Below are positions 9,301 through 17,243 of a stretch of DNA of 43,530 nt, in pieces; the first letter of the stretch is position 1, and each line of letters opens with the position of its first letter. The notes beneath the pieces are model-generated. The model was given only the letters and a program-made list of their open reading frames with translations. It was not told the origin of the DNA and did no database searches. The DNA comes from a virus, in IMG/VR virus record IMGVR_UViG_3300038548_000311, positions 1 through 43,530 of that record; one strand, given 5' to 3'. The translations under genes and the position numbers were made by a program.

Positions 9301-12300
9301 CAGGTGTATCAGAACTTTGAACACCACGAGAATTTTCAGGTAAAATTCCACCCCTCTGCTTTAGAAATATCTTACTAAGAGACTTTTGCCCTACCCCCAT
9401 TTGGCGTATCCTATCCATAGAACCTGGAGCTGGACCTGATTGCTCAATACTAGGAGCTCCAACAGGAGGGGGAAATCTAGTTAATATATCCTTCTTCCTT
9501 GCAATAAGAATACGTGAAAGCTCTGTTCGGGCTGCCTGTCCTGGTGGTCCAAATTTCTGAACAGTTTGAAATATCTCAGTGTCACTTATATCTTGCAATA
9601 GTGATGCTTGACTCGCAAGAGTTGCATCACTAAGGTGACCAAATACTTTTACTGAGGGACGATGAGCTGCTTTTGAATCTCGCATAGATTCTGTTTCAAT
9701 AACCCGTTCTGTAAATTCTTTTGTATTACCTCCAGCTCGAAAGTTTAACGCTCCACCGAAATCAAGACGTAGAATACGTGGACCTAGGGGTGTTTCCTCT
9801 ATCATGATATTGTCAAATTCAAGACCGATAACATCGTGATTCCCCAACCAAGCATCGAAGATAAAGTTATCAACCAGTCCTGGGGTATCAATGAGATCCT
9901 CAATTTTATCCGTTACTGTCTCAGCCTGGTCAACTATACGAGAGGCAACTCCGATCTGTCCGTCATGTACAGCAAAGTGTGTCTTAGGTACATTGATTCC
10001 AGGAAGCTTATATAGCTCAGAGACAAGCACTTCATTATGTGCCTCAATCTCACCAATCATCTTAACGAAATACTTTGTACCGGATTGACCATGCTGCCAG
10101 ACAGAACCACCACGAGTACCTTTTTGACTACTAGGCACTTCTTTAAAGGCACCTGTGTCTATATTAATAGTAGGTATGTCAGCTAAGCCAAGATTCATTT
10201 GCTCTGGTGCAAGAGATTCATCAAAGGTTCCAAGGAAGTCTAACTGCTCAGGTCCGATATCTGTTGGTTGAATTACAGTTTCACCAAAGCCCGCAAAGCC
10301 AACTTGACCCTCAGCAGTAATACGCTCAACTGGTAGTTTCTGTCCTAAAGTCAAAGCCTCTCTAAATATTCGGTCAGCTTCATCTAACTGTACATGAATA
10401 CCAGACTTAAGGGATTCTAAGTGTTGTGTACGACTCTTTTCTTTTCCGGAACTAAGCCCATTAACATAGTCAAGAAATTTGAATTGTCCTCTGTGTTTAA
10501 CTGTTTCAGTTTCAAATATGAACTCTAGTTCTTGACCCATACGAGTATTAACAGCCTTTATAGCACTCTTGGGAACTTCAATAACAGTCGCAACAGCATC
10601 CTTTAGTCGAAAGTTCTCACCCTTGGTTAGTTTTCGTGCTTGTATTGAGCCAATACCCTGTCTAAAAATCTGTGCCTCAATCTTGGAATAAGCAAACGTC
10701 ATAGCAATAGATGGATCAATACTTGCATTGCCAACCTTTCGTGTTAGCTTTTCTTGATCAGTATAAGGTGCTCGCCCAGGTCTATGACCATGATACATAA
10801 TGATAGTATTGGAATCTGGAAAGAAAGTATCGAGTATGTTGTGTAGCTCAACTTGATATTCTACATCCTGTCCATAGGCATCAACCATATCTACCATACC
10901 CTGAGGATCTTCGTTTACTGACCAGGTTTCTTGAGCTTTTATTTGTCTTCCTTTACCATCATCTATACCTTGCTCAATATTATCTATCTTTTCAAGAAGC
11001 TTTGCAAGCATTTTAGAATCAACCGTATTATTAGCATTGATTGGAGCTACATCATTTTCAGGATCAGCAACTTGCCCCAATAATACTGGATCATGTGCTT
11101 CAGTAAGAGTCGTACTATTATCAATATCAGCAATAGTAATACCCTTGATTAACACCTGTCCATTTTGATCGATCTCTGTTAAAGTTTTATCTTCCAAATC
11201 AGCCAGTTCGATATTAAACAAGTCAATACTTTGTTGTACCTCAGGTGTCTTCTCAACAGTATTCAACAGTGTTAAGTGTTCCTTAACAAAGGACAAGCGA
11301 GATTTCTCCCCCTGTGTCATATTAAGGCCACCTGGATCGACTTTATCCTCGTCAAGAAGTTTGCTTTGACTCTCATGGAATGAGTCAGTAGTAGTTGCAG
11401 TTTTAATCTTAGAGCTCTTAATGGTTGGGTGGAAAATGGCAGCCATTTTCCCACCAATAATACCTCCAATAATACCTGAATGTACAATCCGTTCAAGTGC
11501 CTTTTGCAGTGTAATTGTCTCATCGAACTCACCAATGTCAAGCCCAATATTAAGACCTTCCATTAGCATTTCTTGTGTAGCTTGTGTAATAGTACCACCT
11601 AGTACTCGTTTAAGAAACGGCTTTCCAGGCTCCATTAACTTCCCTAAGACTAATTTCTCGCTGACAGCTTCAGCTATACCAATGGTGAAACCGTCAACGA
11701 TTGATTGCTCAAGACTGCGACCACGTAGGGTACTATCAGCAAACTGATTAGCGAAAGCTTGGGTACCAAAAAAGGCAGCACCAGCTTTTGGACCGGCTAT
11801 AAGTGATACACCAATCATAGGCAGTATATTACCAACCATTGCCTCAGTGACAGAGCCTGAAATACCTTTAAATGAAAGAGGTTCTATATTCTGTGGGGTA
11901 GCACTACGAATAACATCCCTTATGAAAACGATTTTATCATGGGCTTCCTTGGATTTAGGGTCGGATTCAATTCTGGCAAACCGTTCCTTGGCACTCTTCA
12001 CATGTTCCTTCTCAAACACTTCATCAAACGCTTTAAAGCTATCTTCAAGAGGTACAAAGGGCTTCAAGGCTATTTCAACTAGAGCTTTAACTGGCTCACC
12101 AAAGACAGTTTGTCCTATGGTATCAAACAAACCTTGCTCTTCTGCTTGCTTGGATTTCTCTGCTACAACATCTCGAACCAGTAATGGTACAACGGTACCA
12201 GCTAATTTAAGTTGCTCTACTCCACGAACTAAGCCTAGTCTTATAGCTTCAATGTTACTGATCTCTTCCTCTTTATCAGGTTTTGGTGAGGGACTAAGAC

Positions 12301-12469
12301 CTAATATAGCTTGAATTTCATTAACATCAGAGACATTATCCACTTTTGGAACTGCATTAACAACTGGAGGTGCAGCATTAACAACATCAGCTACAGGAGG
12401 TGCAGACACTAAGGAATTTGTAAGACCCAATAAATTCTGAATCTCATCTATTTCTTGTTGCTCAGGCAT
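6383..12469 (-). CDS. 2028-aa virion protein with ADP-ribosyltransferase-like and kinase-like domains
   Basis: 2028 aa, by far the largest gene. An N-terminal helical region with small-residue hydrophobic stretches (residues 200-300) precedes an ADP-ribosyltransferase-like module: MYHGHRPGR near 556, a SIAMTFAYS stretch, VIEVPKSAI and GQELEFIF near 646 (an ExE-type motif). Residues 790-920 look like a HipA/PI-kinase-like phosphotransferase: GTKYFVKM, AHNEVLVSEL, LGNHDVIGLEFDNI and RLDFGGAL near 903. The remainder is helical with a very hydrophobic stretch near 1640-1680 (FFQYLQNTLFFFNN, ALLLLLLVAG). It lies at the far end of the structural block, where podoviruses encode ejected internal proteins. 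It is probably delivered into the host with the DNA and modifies host proteins. The catalytic assignments are motif-based. Confidence 0.78.
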   Translation of the reverse strand: MPEQQEIDEIQNLLGLTNSLVSAPPVADVVNAAPPVVNAVPKVDNVSDVNEIQAILGLSPSPKPDKEEEISNIEAIRLGLVRGVEQLKLAGTVVPLLVRDVVAEKSKQAEEQGLFDTIGQTVFGEPVKALVEIALKPFVPLEDSFKAFDEVFEKEHVKSAKERFARIESDPKSKEAHDKIVFIRDVIRSATPQNIEPLSFKGISGSVTEAMVGNILPMIGVSLIAGPKAGAAFFGTQAFANQFADSTLRGRSLEQSIVDGFTIGIAEAVSEKLVLGKLMEPGKPFLKRVLGGTITQATQEMLMEGLNIGLDIGEFDETITLQKALERIVHSGIIGGIIGGKMAAIFHPTIKSSKIKTATTTDSFHESQSKLLDEDKVDPGGLNMTQGEKSRLSFVKEHLTLLNTVEKTPEVQQSIDLFNIELADLEDKTLTEIDQNGQVLIKGITIADIDNSTTLTEAHDPVLLGQVADPENDVAPINANNTVDSKMLAKLLEKIDNIEQGIDDGKGRQIKAQETWSVNEDPQGMVDMVDAYGQDVEYQVELHNILDTFFPDSNTIIMYHGHRPGRAPYTDQEKLTRKVGNASIDPSIAMTFAYSKIEAQIFRQGIGSIQARKLTKGENFRLKDAVATVIEVPKSAIKAVNTRMGQELEFIFETETVKHRGQFKFLDYVNGLSSGKEKSRTQHLESLKSGIHVQLDEADRIFREALTLGQKLPVERITAEGQVGFAGFGETVIQPTDIGPEQLDFLGTFDESLAPEQMNLGLADIPTINIDTGAFKEVPSSQKGTRGGSVWQHGQSGTKYFVKMIGEIEAHNEVLVSELYKLPGINVPKTHFAVHDGQIGVASRIVDQAETVTDKIEDLIDTPGLVDNFIFDAWLGNHDVIGLEFDNIMIEETPLGPRILRLDFGGALNFRAGGNTKEFTERVIETESMRDSKAAHRPSVKVFGHLSDATLASQASLLQDISDTEIFQTVQKFGPPGQAARTELSRILIARKKDILTRFPPPVGAPSIEQSGPAPGSMDRIRQMGVGQKSLSKIFLKQRGGILPENSRGVQSSDTPVQAKKRALLEQDKYNWWTNLTWTISQMAKKNRHIQPLVEYWENQSFMANTKMEWIARAEQRVRQWQGLYKGQADALSNLLFDVQEMTYLKADENKVARQPTNEELAVLVDKHKLKPEAIEMYFLIRQDFLDVLDAIEEAEIEAARKNFTDTFILNEKIREIRRTNELLRQKPYFPMSRFGEFTIVVKDDDIGGKVIYMESFEGTLGKLRANRRFKEVKKMFPGKNIRQDIIIESMQPFRSLPPSVKGDIIRLLDLDIPIKGTIGDSSEAKLARKREAERAEKLNSLEQILFEHDNVQSFKKHFERRKGTPGYSKDALRNYADYFFRGANHIARVKHVNELDESIQKMEDEIKLLKDIPESPIRDRRRILAYMKDHREYILNPENDLANLRALGFVWFLGFVPKSAVINLTQVPLVAAPYLSSRYNELAATAELGRAIKDLRSIYKNDPSARVTEEKLKGINLGIQMGFLEESQAMELAAMSTSSVLQRALPGNKIQRGLREVQYASAYMFQTAEKMNRRIVFSAAWELAHKNPETPYLKELLSDNPRLVSLLKDSGWAQKDILGYLAGKDAVDTTQYEYASWNRPRFMRGKKSVIFLFFQYLQNTLFFFNNAPGRGRALLLLLLVAGIEGMPGAEDMEEFVKWFGRQIDKDWNPEKAFREYVTEVSDIDPDIFLHGASRESFGLAHVGDLTGLPIPSVDLSGSLSFGRLIPGAQGILQPGDFEHKFLATSTDAGGAVISGAMGIAQAMADKQNADGFKRWERAMPSQLRNMSKAFRRYRQEGEFARTGAEIADVMPEDPEHFLELVMQAGGFPTTRITKEWDRIRMQQESAMFWNARKKVLLSAFDKAARLDDEEGMSDTRTAMKKYNNEVPFRSMAIGAKVLRDSRKARHRTRERQEAGLLPQRNLRGISEETNKLFPSSPVHEERIDDDVKAYLKWKEQQQKMEEIQKLLGITPPSTPEPVVEETVETLR

Positions 12470-12474
12470 AACTG

Positions 12475-12750
12475 TTATTCTTCACCAGCAAATTTTGCCA
12501 CACCTGACGACATTTCAAGGTCGGCTATATGATCACTCATTTGCTCTATTTCAACTGTCAACTTACAGTATAAGTTTTCCAATGCCAATGACTGTAACTC
12601 AGTAAATCTTGCTTTGGAAAGATCAACTTGCTGGTGTATATCGCCTTTACTAGGCACAACCAGTCTCTCGAATCTACCCAGTAAATAAAAAACCTCTGTC
12701 TCAGACTCTGTATAAAGTCTATTTGCTTTGCTGTGGTCTTTCTTACGCAT
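12475..12750 (-). CDS. Small helical hypothetical protein
   Basis: 91 aa, not recognised. It starts basic (MRKKDHSKANR) and then is predicted helical with a heptad-like C-terminal half (LENLYCKLTVEIEQMSDHIADLEM). AGGAGAGAGATT precedes the ATG. It sits 5 bases upstream of the large ejection-type protein gene and may act with it in the virion. Confidence 0.6.
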   Translation of the reverse strand: MRKKDHSKANRLYTESETEVFYLLGRFERLVVPSKGDIHQQVDLSKARFTELQSLALENLYCKLTVEIEQMSDHIADLEMSSGVAKFAGEE

Positions 12751-12780
12751 AATCTCTCTCCTATATTTTGACTTTCTTCA

Positions 12781-14019
12781 CTATTCTCCAATAACAATTG
12801 GAGTACCATTAATTTCTGCTTTAGTTCCATCAGCTCTTATAATTTGTTGACCAAGCGTTGGGTTGCCTAAACTATCAACACCTTGAATTGTACCAGTATC
12901 CAAAGTAGAGCCTTGCATAAGTGTACTAATATTATCCTTAGTAATTAGAGTTCCGGTCCTTGTCACGTTACTGGGTGTTGCAGATGTAGTTGGACTAATA
13001 CTTTGCAACCCCAAAGCATCTGCAGCTGTAGCAGCCATTTTACCCCAAGCAGCCAGGTGCTCATCTGTAGGCTCTTTATCAACAAAAGCTTTATTTCTAT
13101 CCTCAATAAAGTTAGCTATAAATGTTTCTCTCGACAGAGTTGTTCCTGTCTTAAGAAACCCAGCAGCGGAAAGTGTAGCCTCAGAATCCGTCATAGGAGT
13201 ACCATGAGCTGCAGCTTGCTTTTTAATTGCATTAGCTAGCAATTGTGTCTGTTGTGCCGTACCAGTTAAGGGACTCCCCGATGCTGCAGCCTCTGCTTGT
13301 GCTTCACGAAGAGTTTTAAGCGCTTCCGCGGCTTCTGCATTAGCTGTATTCAAAGCGTTAACAGCTTCTGCTCCTCTCGCTTTTACCACAGCATTTGATT
13401 TATTCGCCAAAGCATTTATATAACTAGCTTGTGAATTTTTAAGATCATTATCAATATTAGCCTTATCTCTATCAGTACTAACACTTAATGCTCCAGTTTG
13501 TGCTTCAAGATGTTTCTTACGAAGTTCTTGTAAACCTTCCTCACGCTTGGTTGTAGCTTTAAGACTAGCAGCTTGTGTCTCCTCTAATGCAGTACCTGCA
13601 GCTGTTTCTGCAATTTTACCAACAACCTGTGGAATTTGAACTTTCTCAACCTGCGTCTTAGCCGTTTCTGCACTGGTTGTAGCTGCAGCTGCTTTTGCAG
13701 TTTCAGCTGCAGTCGACGCTTCTGCTGCAATTGTCTCAGCTCGATTAGTTGCAACACGACCAGAAGCACCAGCTGCCCCCGCAAAATCATTAGCCAGTTT
13801 ACCACCTCGACTTTGCAGTATACTACGTGGTTGAGCAATATTAACGCCAAATTGACCAATTGCTGCAAGCATTTCAGGTGAGGTAAGAACCTCTAGCCAG
13901 CGGCTTTTTCTGGCTTCCTTGTCAGCTTCATCGACTGGAGGTCCCTCCTTAACACCAGTCTCAGGTGTAGAATCTGGATTTAAATTAGCACCAAGTGCTG
14001 GTTGAATTGGGTCAGCCAT
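12781..14019 (-). CDS. Ala-rich coiled-coil virion protein (ejection protein candidate)
   Basis: 412 aa. After a short N-terminus rich in D, E and P, residues 80-260 are dominated by Ala, Glu, Lys and Gln (for example AAEASTAAETAKAAAATTSA), which predicts a long helical or coiled-coil rod. The C-terminus is beta-rich (TKDNISTLMQGSTLDTGTIQ). Position between the tail genes and the giant virion protein fits an internal/ejection protein. AGGAGTAAGTTA precedes the ATG. No enzymatic motif was seen. Confidence 0.6.
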   Translation of the reverse strand: MADPIQPALGANLNPDSTPETGVKEGPPVDEADKEARKSRWLEVLTSPEMLAAIGQFGVNIAQPRSILQSRGGKLANDFAGAAGASGRVATNRAETIAAEASTAAETAKAAAATTSAETAKTQVEKVQIPQVVGKIAETAAGTALEETQAASLKATTKREEGLQELRKKHLEAQTGALSVSTDRDKANIDNDLKNSQASYINALANKSNAVVKARGAEAVNALNTANAEAAEALKTLREAQAEAAASGSPLTGTAQQTQLLANAIKKQAAAHGTPMTDSEATLSAAGFLKTGTTLSRETFIANFIEDRNKAFVDKEPTDEHLAAWGKMAATAADALGLQSISPTTSATPSNVTRTGTLITKDNISTLMQGSTLDTGTIQGVDSLGNPTLGQQIIRADGTKAEINGTPIVIGE

Positions 14020-14033
14020 TAACTTACTCCTAG

Positions 14034-14606
14034 TTATCTACCTAATAATTGTGAGCCAAAAGATTGTGGCAGCGCTGGTACATTCTGGCCTATGACAGCG
14101 GCAATCAACTGCTGTAAATCAATTCCACCTGACCCAAGTTGTCCAATACCAGCTGGTGTTCCAACACTTATAGGTGGTGGTGGTGTAAACTCTGGAACTG
14201 GCGCAGGCTGAATAGCTTGACCAAGTTTAGCCAAGGTTGCAACAATAGGGTCAACAGCAGGTGATGCCGGTGGTGCTGGGGTTGGAGGAGGTGGAACAAA
14301 TGGGGGTGTTCCACTTGCTAGACCAGTTTGTGTTCCAATTGCTGGACCTGATACTATTGAGCTTGCTGGTACAGGTAATGTCTGCAAGCTGTCCTTAATC
14401 AAGGATTGTGGAGCAATCTTACTTAACGTACTAGACTCCTGCCCTATAAGCTCTTTAAAGGTCTTTGGATCAGCATCACCTTTTGTAGCTAGCATTTCAA
14501 CTAACTGTGCTAAGCCTGCTTCATCTATCTGACCACCAGATCCTGGTGCTGGTAGAATCTGCTGGAGCAATCCAAGTAGTTGTAAGAAATCTTGTTCACC
14601 TGCCAT
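14034..14606 (-). CDS. Pro-rich virion-region protein
   Basis: 190 aa from the ATG at 14606, chosen because GGAGAAATATT stands directly before it; a start 13 codons upstream lacks this. It begins MAGEQDFLQLLGLLQQIL, a hydrophobic amphipathic helix, and has a Pro-rich middle (PPFVPPPPTPAPPASP, near residues 100-115). It is likely a linker or internal virion component. Not recognised as any named family. Confidence 0.6.
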   Translation of the reverse strand: MAGEQDFLQLLGLLQQILPAPGSGGQIDEAGLAQLVEMLATKGDADPKTFKELIGQESSTLSKIAPQSLIKDSLQTLPVPASSIVSGPAIGTQTGLASGTPPFVPPPPTPAPPASPAVDPIVATLAKLGQAIQPAPVPEFTPPPPISVGTPAGIGQLGSGGIDLQQLIAAVIGQNVPALPQSFGSQLLGR

Positions 14607-14616
14607 AATATTTCTC

Positions 14617-15537
14617 CTATCCAAATATGAGTCCTGCAATACCACCTAGACCAGCGCCAATAGGGCCGCCAATACTAAATCCTGTTGCTGCTCCACTAAG
14701 AGCACTACCGAAGGCACTACCTCCGGAAGCAATTCCTGTTGGCTGTGTCACTGTACCTATTGTGCTACTTCCACCAAAAGTACCAGCAAGTTTAGCAAGT
14801 TCTTGAGCAACTGTAAGACTCAATAATTGCTCATTGAAGAACTTACCTTGCTCCTCAGTAAGTCTTGCCTGATCTAAACCTTGACGATTTGCTCCAATAA
14901 GGTCTATGATTGATGCTGGAAGTGTCTGTAGTTGTGCTGTTTGTGGTCCAAGAGCAAGAGCTTTTATAAACGCATCTAGACCTTGTCCATAAGCTACATT
15001 TTGAAACGATGCCGATGTATCACCAACTTGTCGTAGTAATGAACCTGTTGCAATCCCCTCTGCTATACCTTGTCTACTGCTGCCTGGTTGGCCAGCTAAT
15101 TGTGCACCACCCCTAATATTGGGTAATACACTCTGTGTAAAGGCTTCAGTAATAGGTCTTATTGCAGCATCTGTAGCCCCACTTAAAGCTGGGTTAGTTT
15201 CTGGAAAGAGCAGTGACTGAAGTGCAAAATTCTGGGCATCTGTTATATTAGCAATAAGGTCAGTCAGAGCACTTCCGGGAGCCGCAAGAGCTAATGCTTG
15301 TTCTTGTGCTTGCAGTTGTAGTGGATCAAAACCAACAATACCACTCTCCTCAGGCAATTCTAATCCAGCTTTCCCAAACTCCTCAGCATGAGGTATAGCA
15401 AGATCTAACAACTCCTGTTGTTGCGGACTTAATACCTGCGTCTGAGTACTTGTAGTTGTTGTTTGTGATGGTGTATCACCACCAAAATACAACCTCTCAG
15501 GCCACAATAAAAGTTCTTTCCAGTAATTTAAAATCAT
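14617..15537 (-). CDS. Internal virion protein candidate with Gly-rich C-terminus
   Basis: 306 aa. Residues 30-230 are helical and rich in Gln, Ala and Leu. The C-terminus (residues 255-306) is a Gly/Ala-rich hydrophobic run, with GSALSGAATGFSIGGPIGAG near residues 280-300, like glycine-zipper membrane-inserting segments of phage ejection proteins. It overlaps the acetyltransferase-like gene by ATGA. There is no strong ribosome binding site, so coupling is likely. A role in forming a channel through the host envelope is inferred from the C-terminal segment and location. Confidence 0.6.
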   Translation of the reverse strand: MILNYWKELLLWPERLYFGGDTPSQTTTTSTQTQVLSPQQQELLDLAIPHAEEFGKAGLELPEESGIVGFDPLQLQAQEQALALAAPGSALTDLIANITDAQNFALQSLLFPETNPALSGATDAAIRPITEAFTQSVLPNIRGGAQLAGQPGSSRQGIAEGIATGSLLRQVGDTSASFQNVAYGQGLDAFIKALALGPQTAQLQTLPASIIDLIGANRQGLDQARLTEEQGKFFNEQLLSLTVAQELAKLAGTFGGSSTIGTVTQPTGIASGGSAFGSALSGAATGFSIGGPIGAGLGGIAGLIFG

Positions 15538-15950
15538 AATTCAACATCCCATCTGATAACTGTTTTAACTTCATCAGGTATAAGCCTTAACCAACCTATA
15601 CGACCAAAACCACGGAGGATAGTACAACCATTTTCTCTACCAAAAGACTTAACCTCTTCATAAAAATGCAGGAAGAAACCTCGAATTCGTTCCCCAGCTA
15701 CATAATTAACCTCTAATATATTAACTTTTGGGTACTGCCTAATAGCGGTAATAGCAACCCCATACCCTACTATATCACTACCAAACCATAATTGTTTAAT
15801 CCCACACTTTAAGTCCAAATAAATCATATCTAAAGTTTCAGTTTCTGTAAACCTTCTGTTTTGTATAGCTTTTGAGATTAAAGGTTTTAACTCATCCCAA
15901 TATTCATCGATTCGGTGAACCATAAATATGTCTGCAGCTGAGTTTTCCAT
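15534..15950 (-). CDS. GNAT-like acetyltransferase-fold protein
   Basis: 138 aa. The pattern of YWDELKPLISKAI, LWFGSDIVGYGVAITAIRQYP, VNILEVNYVAGER and EEVKSFGRENGCTILRGFGRIGW follows the strand-helix order of small GNAT-like proteins seen in podovirus structural blocks. The acetyl-CoA loop (usually Q/RxxGxG/A) is not clear (VAGERIRGF is the best match), so catalytic activity is doubtful. It lies between tail and ejection genes. Confidence 0.6.
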   Translation of the reverse strand: MENSAADIFMVHRIDEYWDELKPLISKAIQNRRFTETETLDMIYLDLKCGIKQLWFGSDIVGYGVAITAIRQYPKVNILEVNYVAGERIRGFFLHFYEEVKSFGRENGCTILRGFGRIGWLRLIPDEVKTVIRWDVEL

Positions 15951-15951
15951 A

Positions 15952-16719
15952 TCAATTATCCACTACTTCAAAAGCAACTATCCCTGTAACGATGCTATCG
16001 GCTGAGCCACCTGTTGCATTTAAGCGAACGTGCGTACCTGCTGGAAACCCCGGCAAGGCAACTACATCAGTTGTGAAGTCACCAGCTTCAAGGCCAAAGG
16101 GCCCTTGTGTATACCACACTGCACCATTCGGGCTTGTCTCAATAAATACCTCAACATCCTTATTAGCTGAGCCGACCGTTGCTAAAAACTGCCTGGGGTA
16201 TGCAGTTTTACCAGCAGGTACTACATAATAACCCGACAAGGAAATATTATAGCCGGTTTGCATAGACAACATACGAACTGCAGGAATACCCGAGGTAAAC
16301 GAACCAGTACCTACCCATATCATACCAGCATTGGCATTACCACTTCCCACGGTTAATACTTGAACCTGCATCACCGCTGACCATGTTTCGCTTGTGGTGA
16401 CCTCAGTTATACCATTCAGGGTTTCTATTGCTGTTTGTGCTGCACCAGAAGAATCCAGGCCGCTTATTATAACTGTCCGTGCGCCAGTTCCTGCGCCGGT
16501 GTCATTGGCATCTTCTGAAGCGACTGCAACCGCTGCCGGTGTTGTGTCCAAAGCACTCTGATCAAATTGGTAACCACCAACACCAAAACCTGCAGATAAA
16601 CCAAAAGGGCCACCGTTTGGCACCGTTACATCATGCCCACGCATACTTACCATAGAATGACCTGGAATATTACCTCGCAAGACTTCCAGGTTATAATCTT
16701 TAAGTTGAGTTCTACTCAT
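15952..16719 (-). CDS. Beta-rich virion structural protein
   Basis: 255 aa from the ATG at 16719, which shares the TAATG junction with the gene upstream; an in-frame TTG three codons earlier is less likely. The sequence is low in charge and rich in G, T, S and V. The stretch DANDTGAGTGARTVIISGLD (near residues 70-90), then TSETWSAVMQVQVLTVGSGNANAG, resembles a family of beta-sandwich structural proteins in marine and freshwater podoviruses. Probably a head or tail surface component. Confidence 0.6.
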   Translation of the reverse strand: MSRTQLKDYNLEVLRGNIPGHSMVSMRGHDVTVPNGGPFGLSAGFGVGGYQFDQSALDTTPAAVAVASEDANDTGAGTGARTVIISGLDSSGAAQTAIETLNGITEVTTSETWSAVMQVQVLTVGSGNANAGMIWVGTGSFTSGIPAVRMLSMQTGYNISLSGYYVVPAGKTAYPRQFLATVGSANKDVEVFIETSPNGAVWYTQGPFGLEAGDFTTDVVALPGFPAGTHVRLNATGGSADSIVTGIVAFEVVDN

Positions 16720-17243
16720 TACCACCAACCCTCTGTTGTATCAAAACCTATAATAAGTACATCACCATCAAGGAGTGTAAAATTAGAATTAACACCTAGT
16801 ATCTCCTCTGATCCATTCGGGGCTAGAGTTAAAGCATTTCCAGAACTGCCCACGTTAATAATCCTATACTCTTTACCTTTAATCCCCGCCGGTAGCGTAA
16901 TCGTAAACGCACCACCATCAGTATCGCCAAACACTGTATGCTTATCCAAGGTTAAAGTAGTCGTCCCTGTAACCCTTAAACTATTTCTAGTCCCTGAACT
17001 TAAGGGATTCCAAACAGAGTTATAATAAGCATAAACACCAGCACCTGCACCTGGATCCCAATCAGTTCCATCAGCTAAAACAACCATACCCAAGCGAGGT
17101 CTTACAGGTTCTGCATGGGACTCGTCTAATTGTACAATAAGTGGTAAGTTATAATCATTTGCTATATTTAATAATTCAAGATTAAGAGCCTGTACCAAAT
17201 CTTTAATATCACTCTCTGGTATTAATGTTGGTTCATAAGGCAT
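16719..17243 (-). CDS. Tail appendage-like protein
   Basis: 174 aa. A short helical N-terminus (ESDIKDLVQALNLELLNIAND) is followed by beta-rich sequence with VYAYYNSVWNPL and repeated strand-turn units, and ends GDVLIIGFDTTEGWW, a common ending of phage fibre and appendage modules. It shares one base with both neighbours (TAATG junctions), showing tight coupling with the 529-aa tail protein. Confidence 0.55.
   Translation of the reverse strand: MPYEPTLIPESDIKDLVQALNLELLNIANDYNLPLIVQLDESHAEPVRPRLGMVVLADGTDWDPGAGAGVYAYYNSVWNPLSSGTRNSLRVTGTTTLTLDKHTVFGDTDGGAFTITLPAGIKGKEYRIINVGSSGNALTLAPNGSEEILGVNSNFTLLDGDVLIIGFDTTEGWW

Noticed and set aside
11847-12314. 155-codon plus-strand frame opposite the giant virion gene
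   Set aside because: Low-complexity Ser/Thr-rich composition typical of an antisense shadow; no ribosome binding site.
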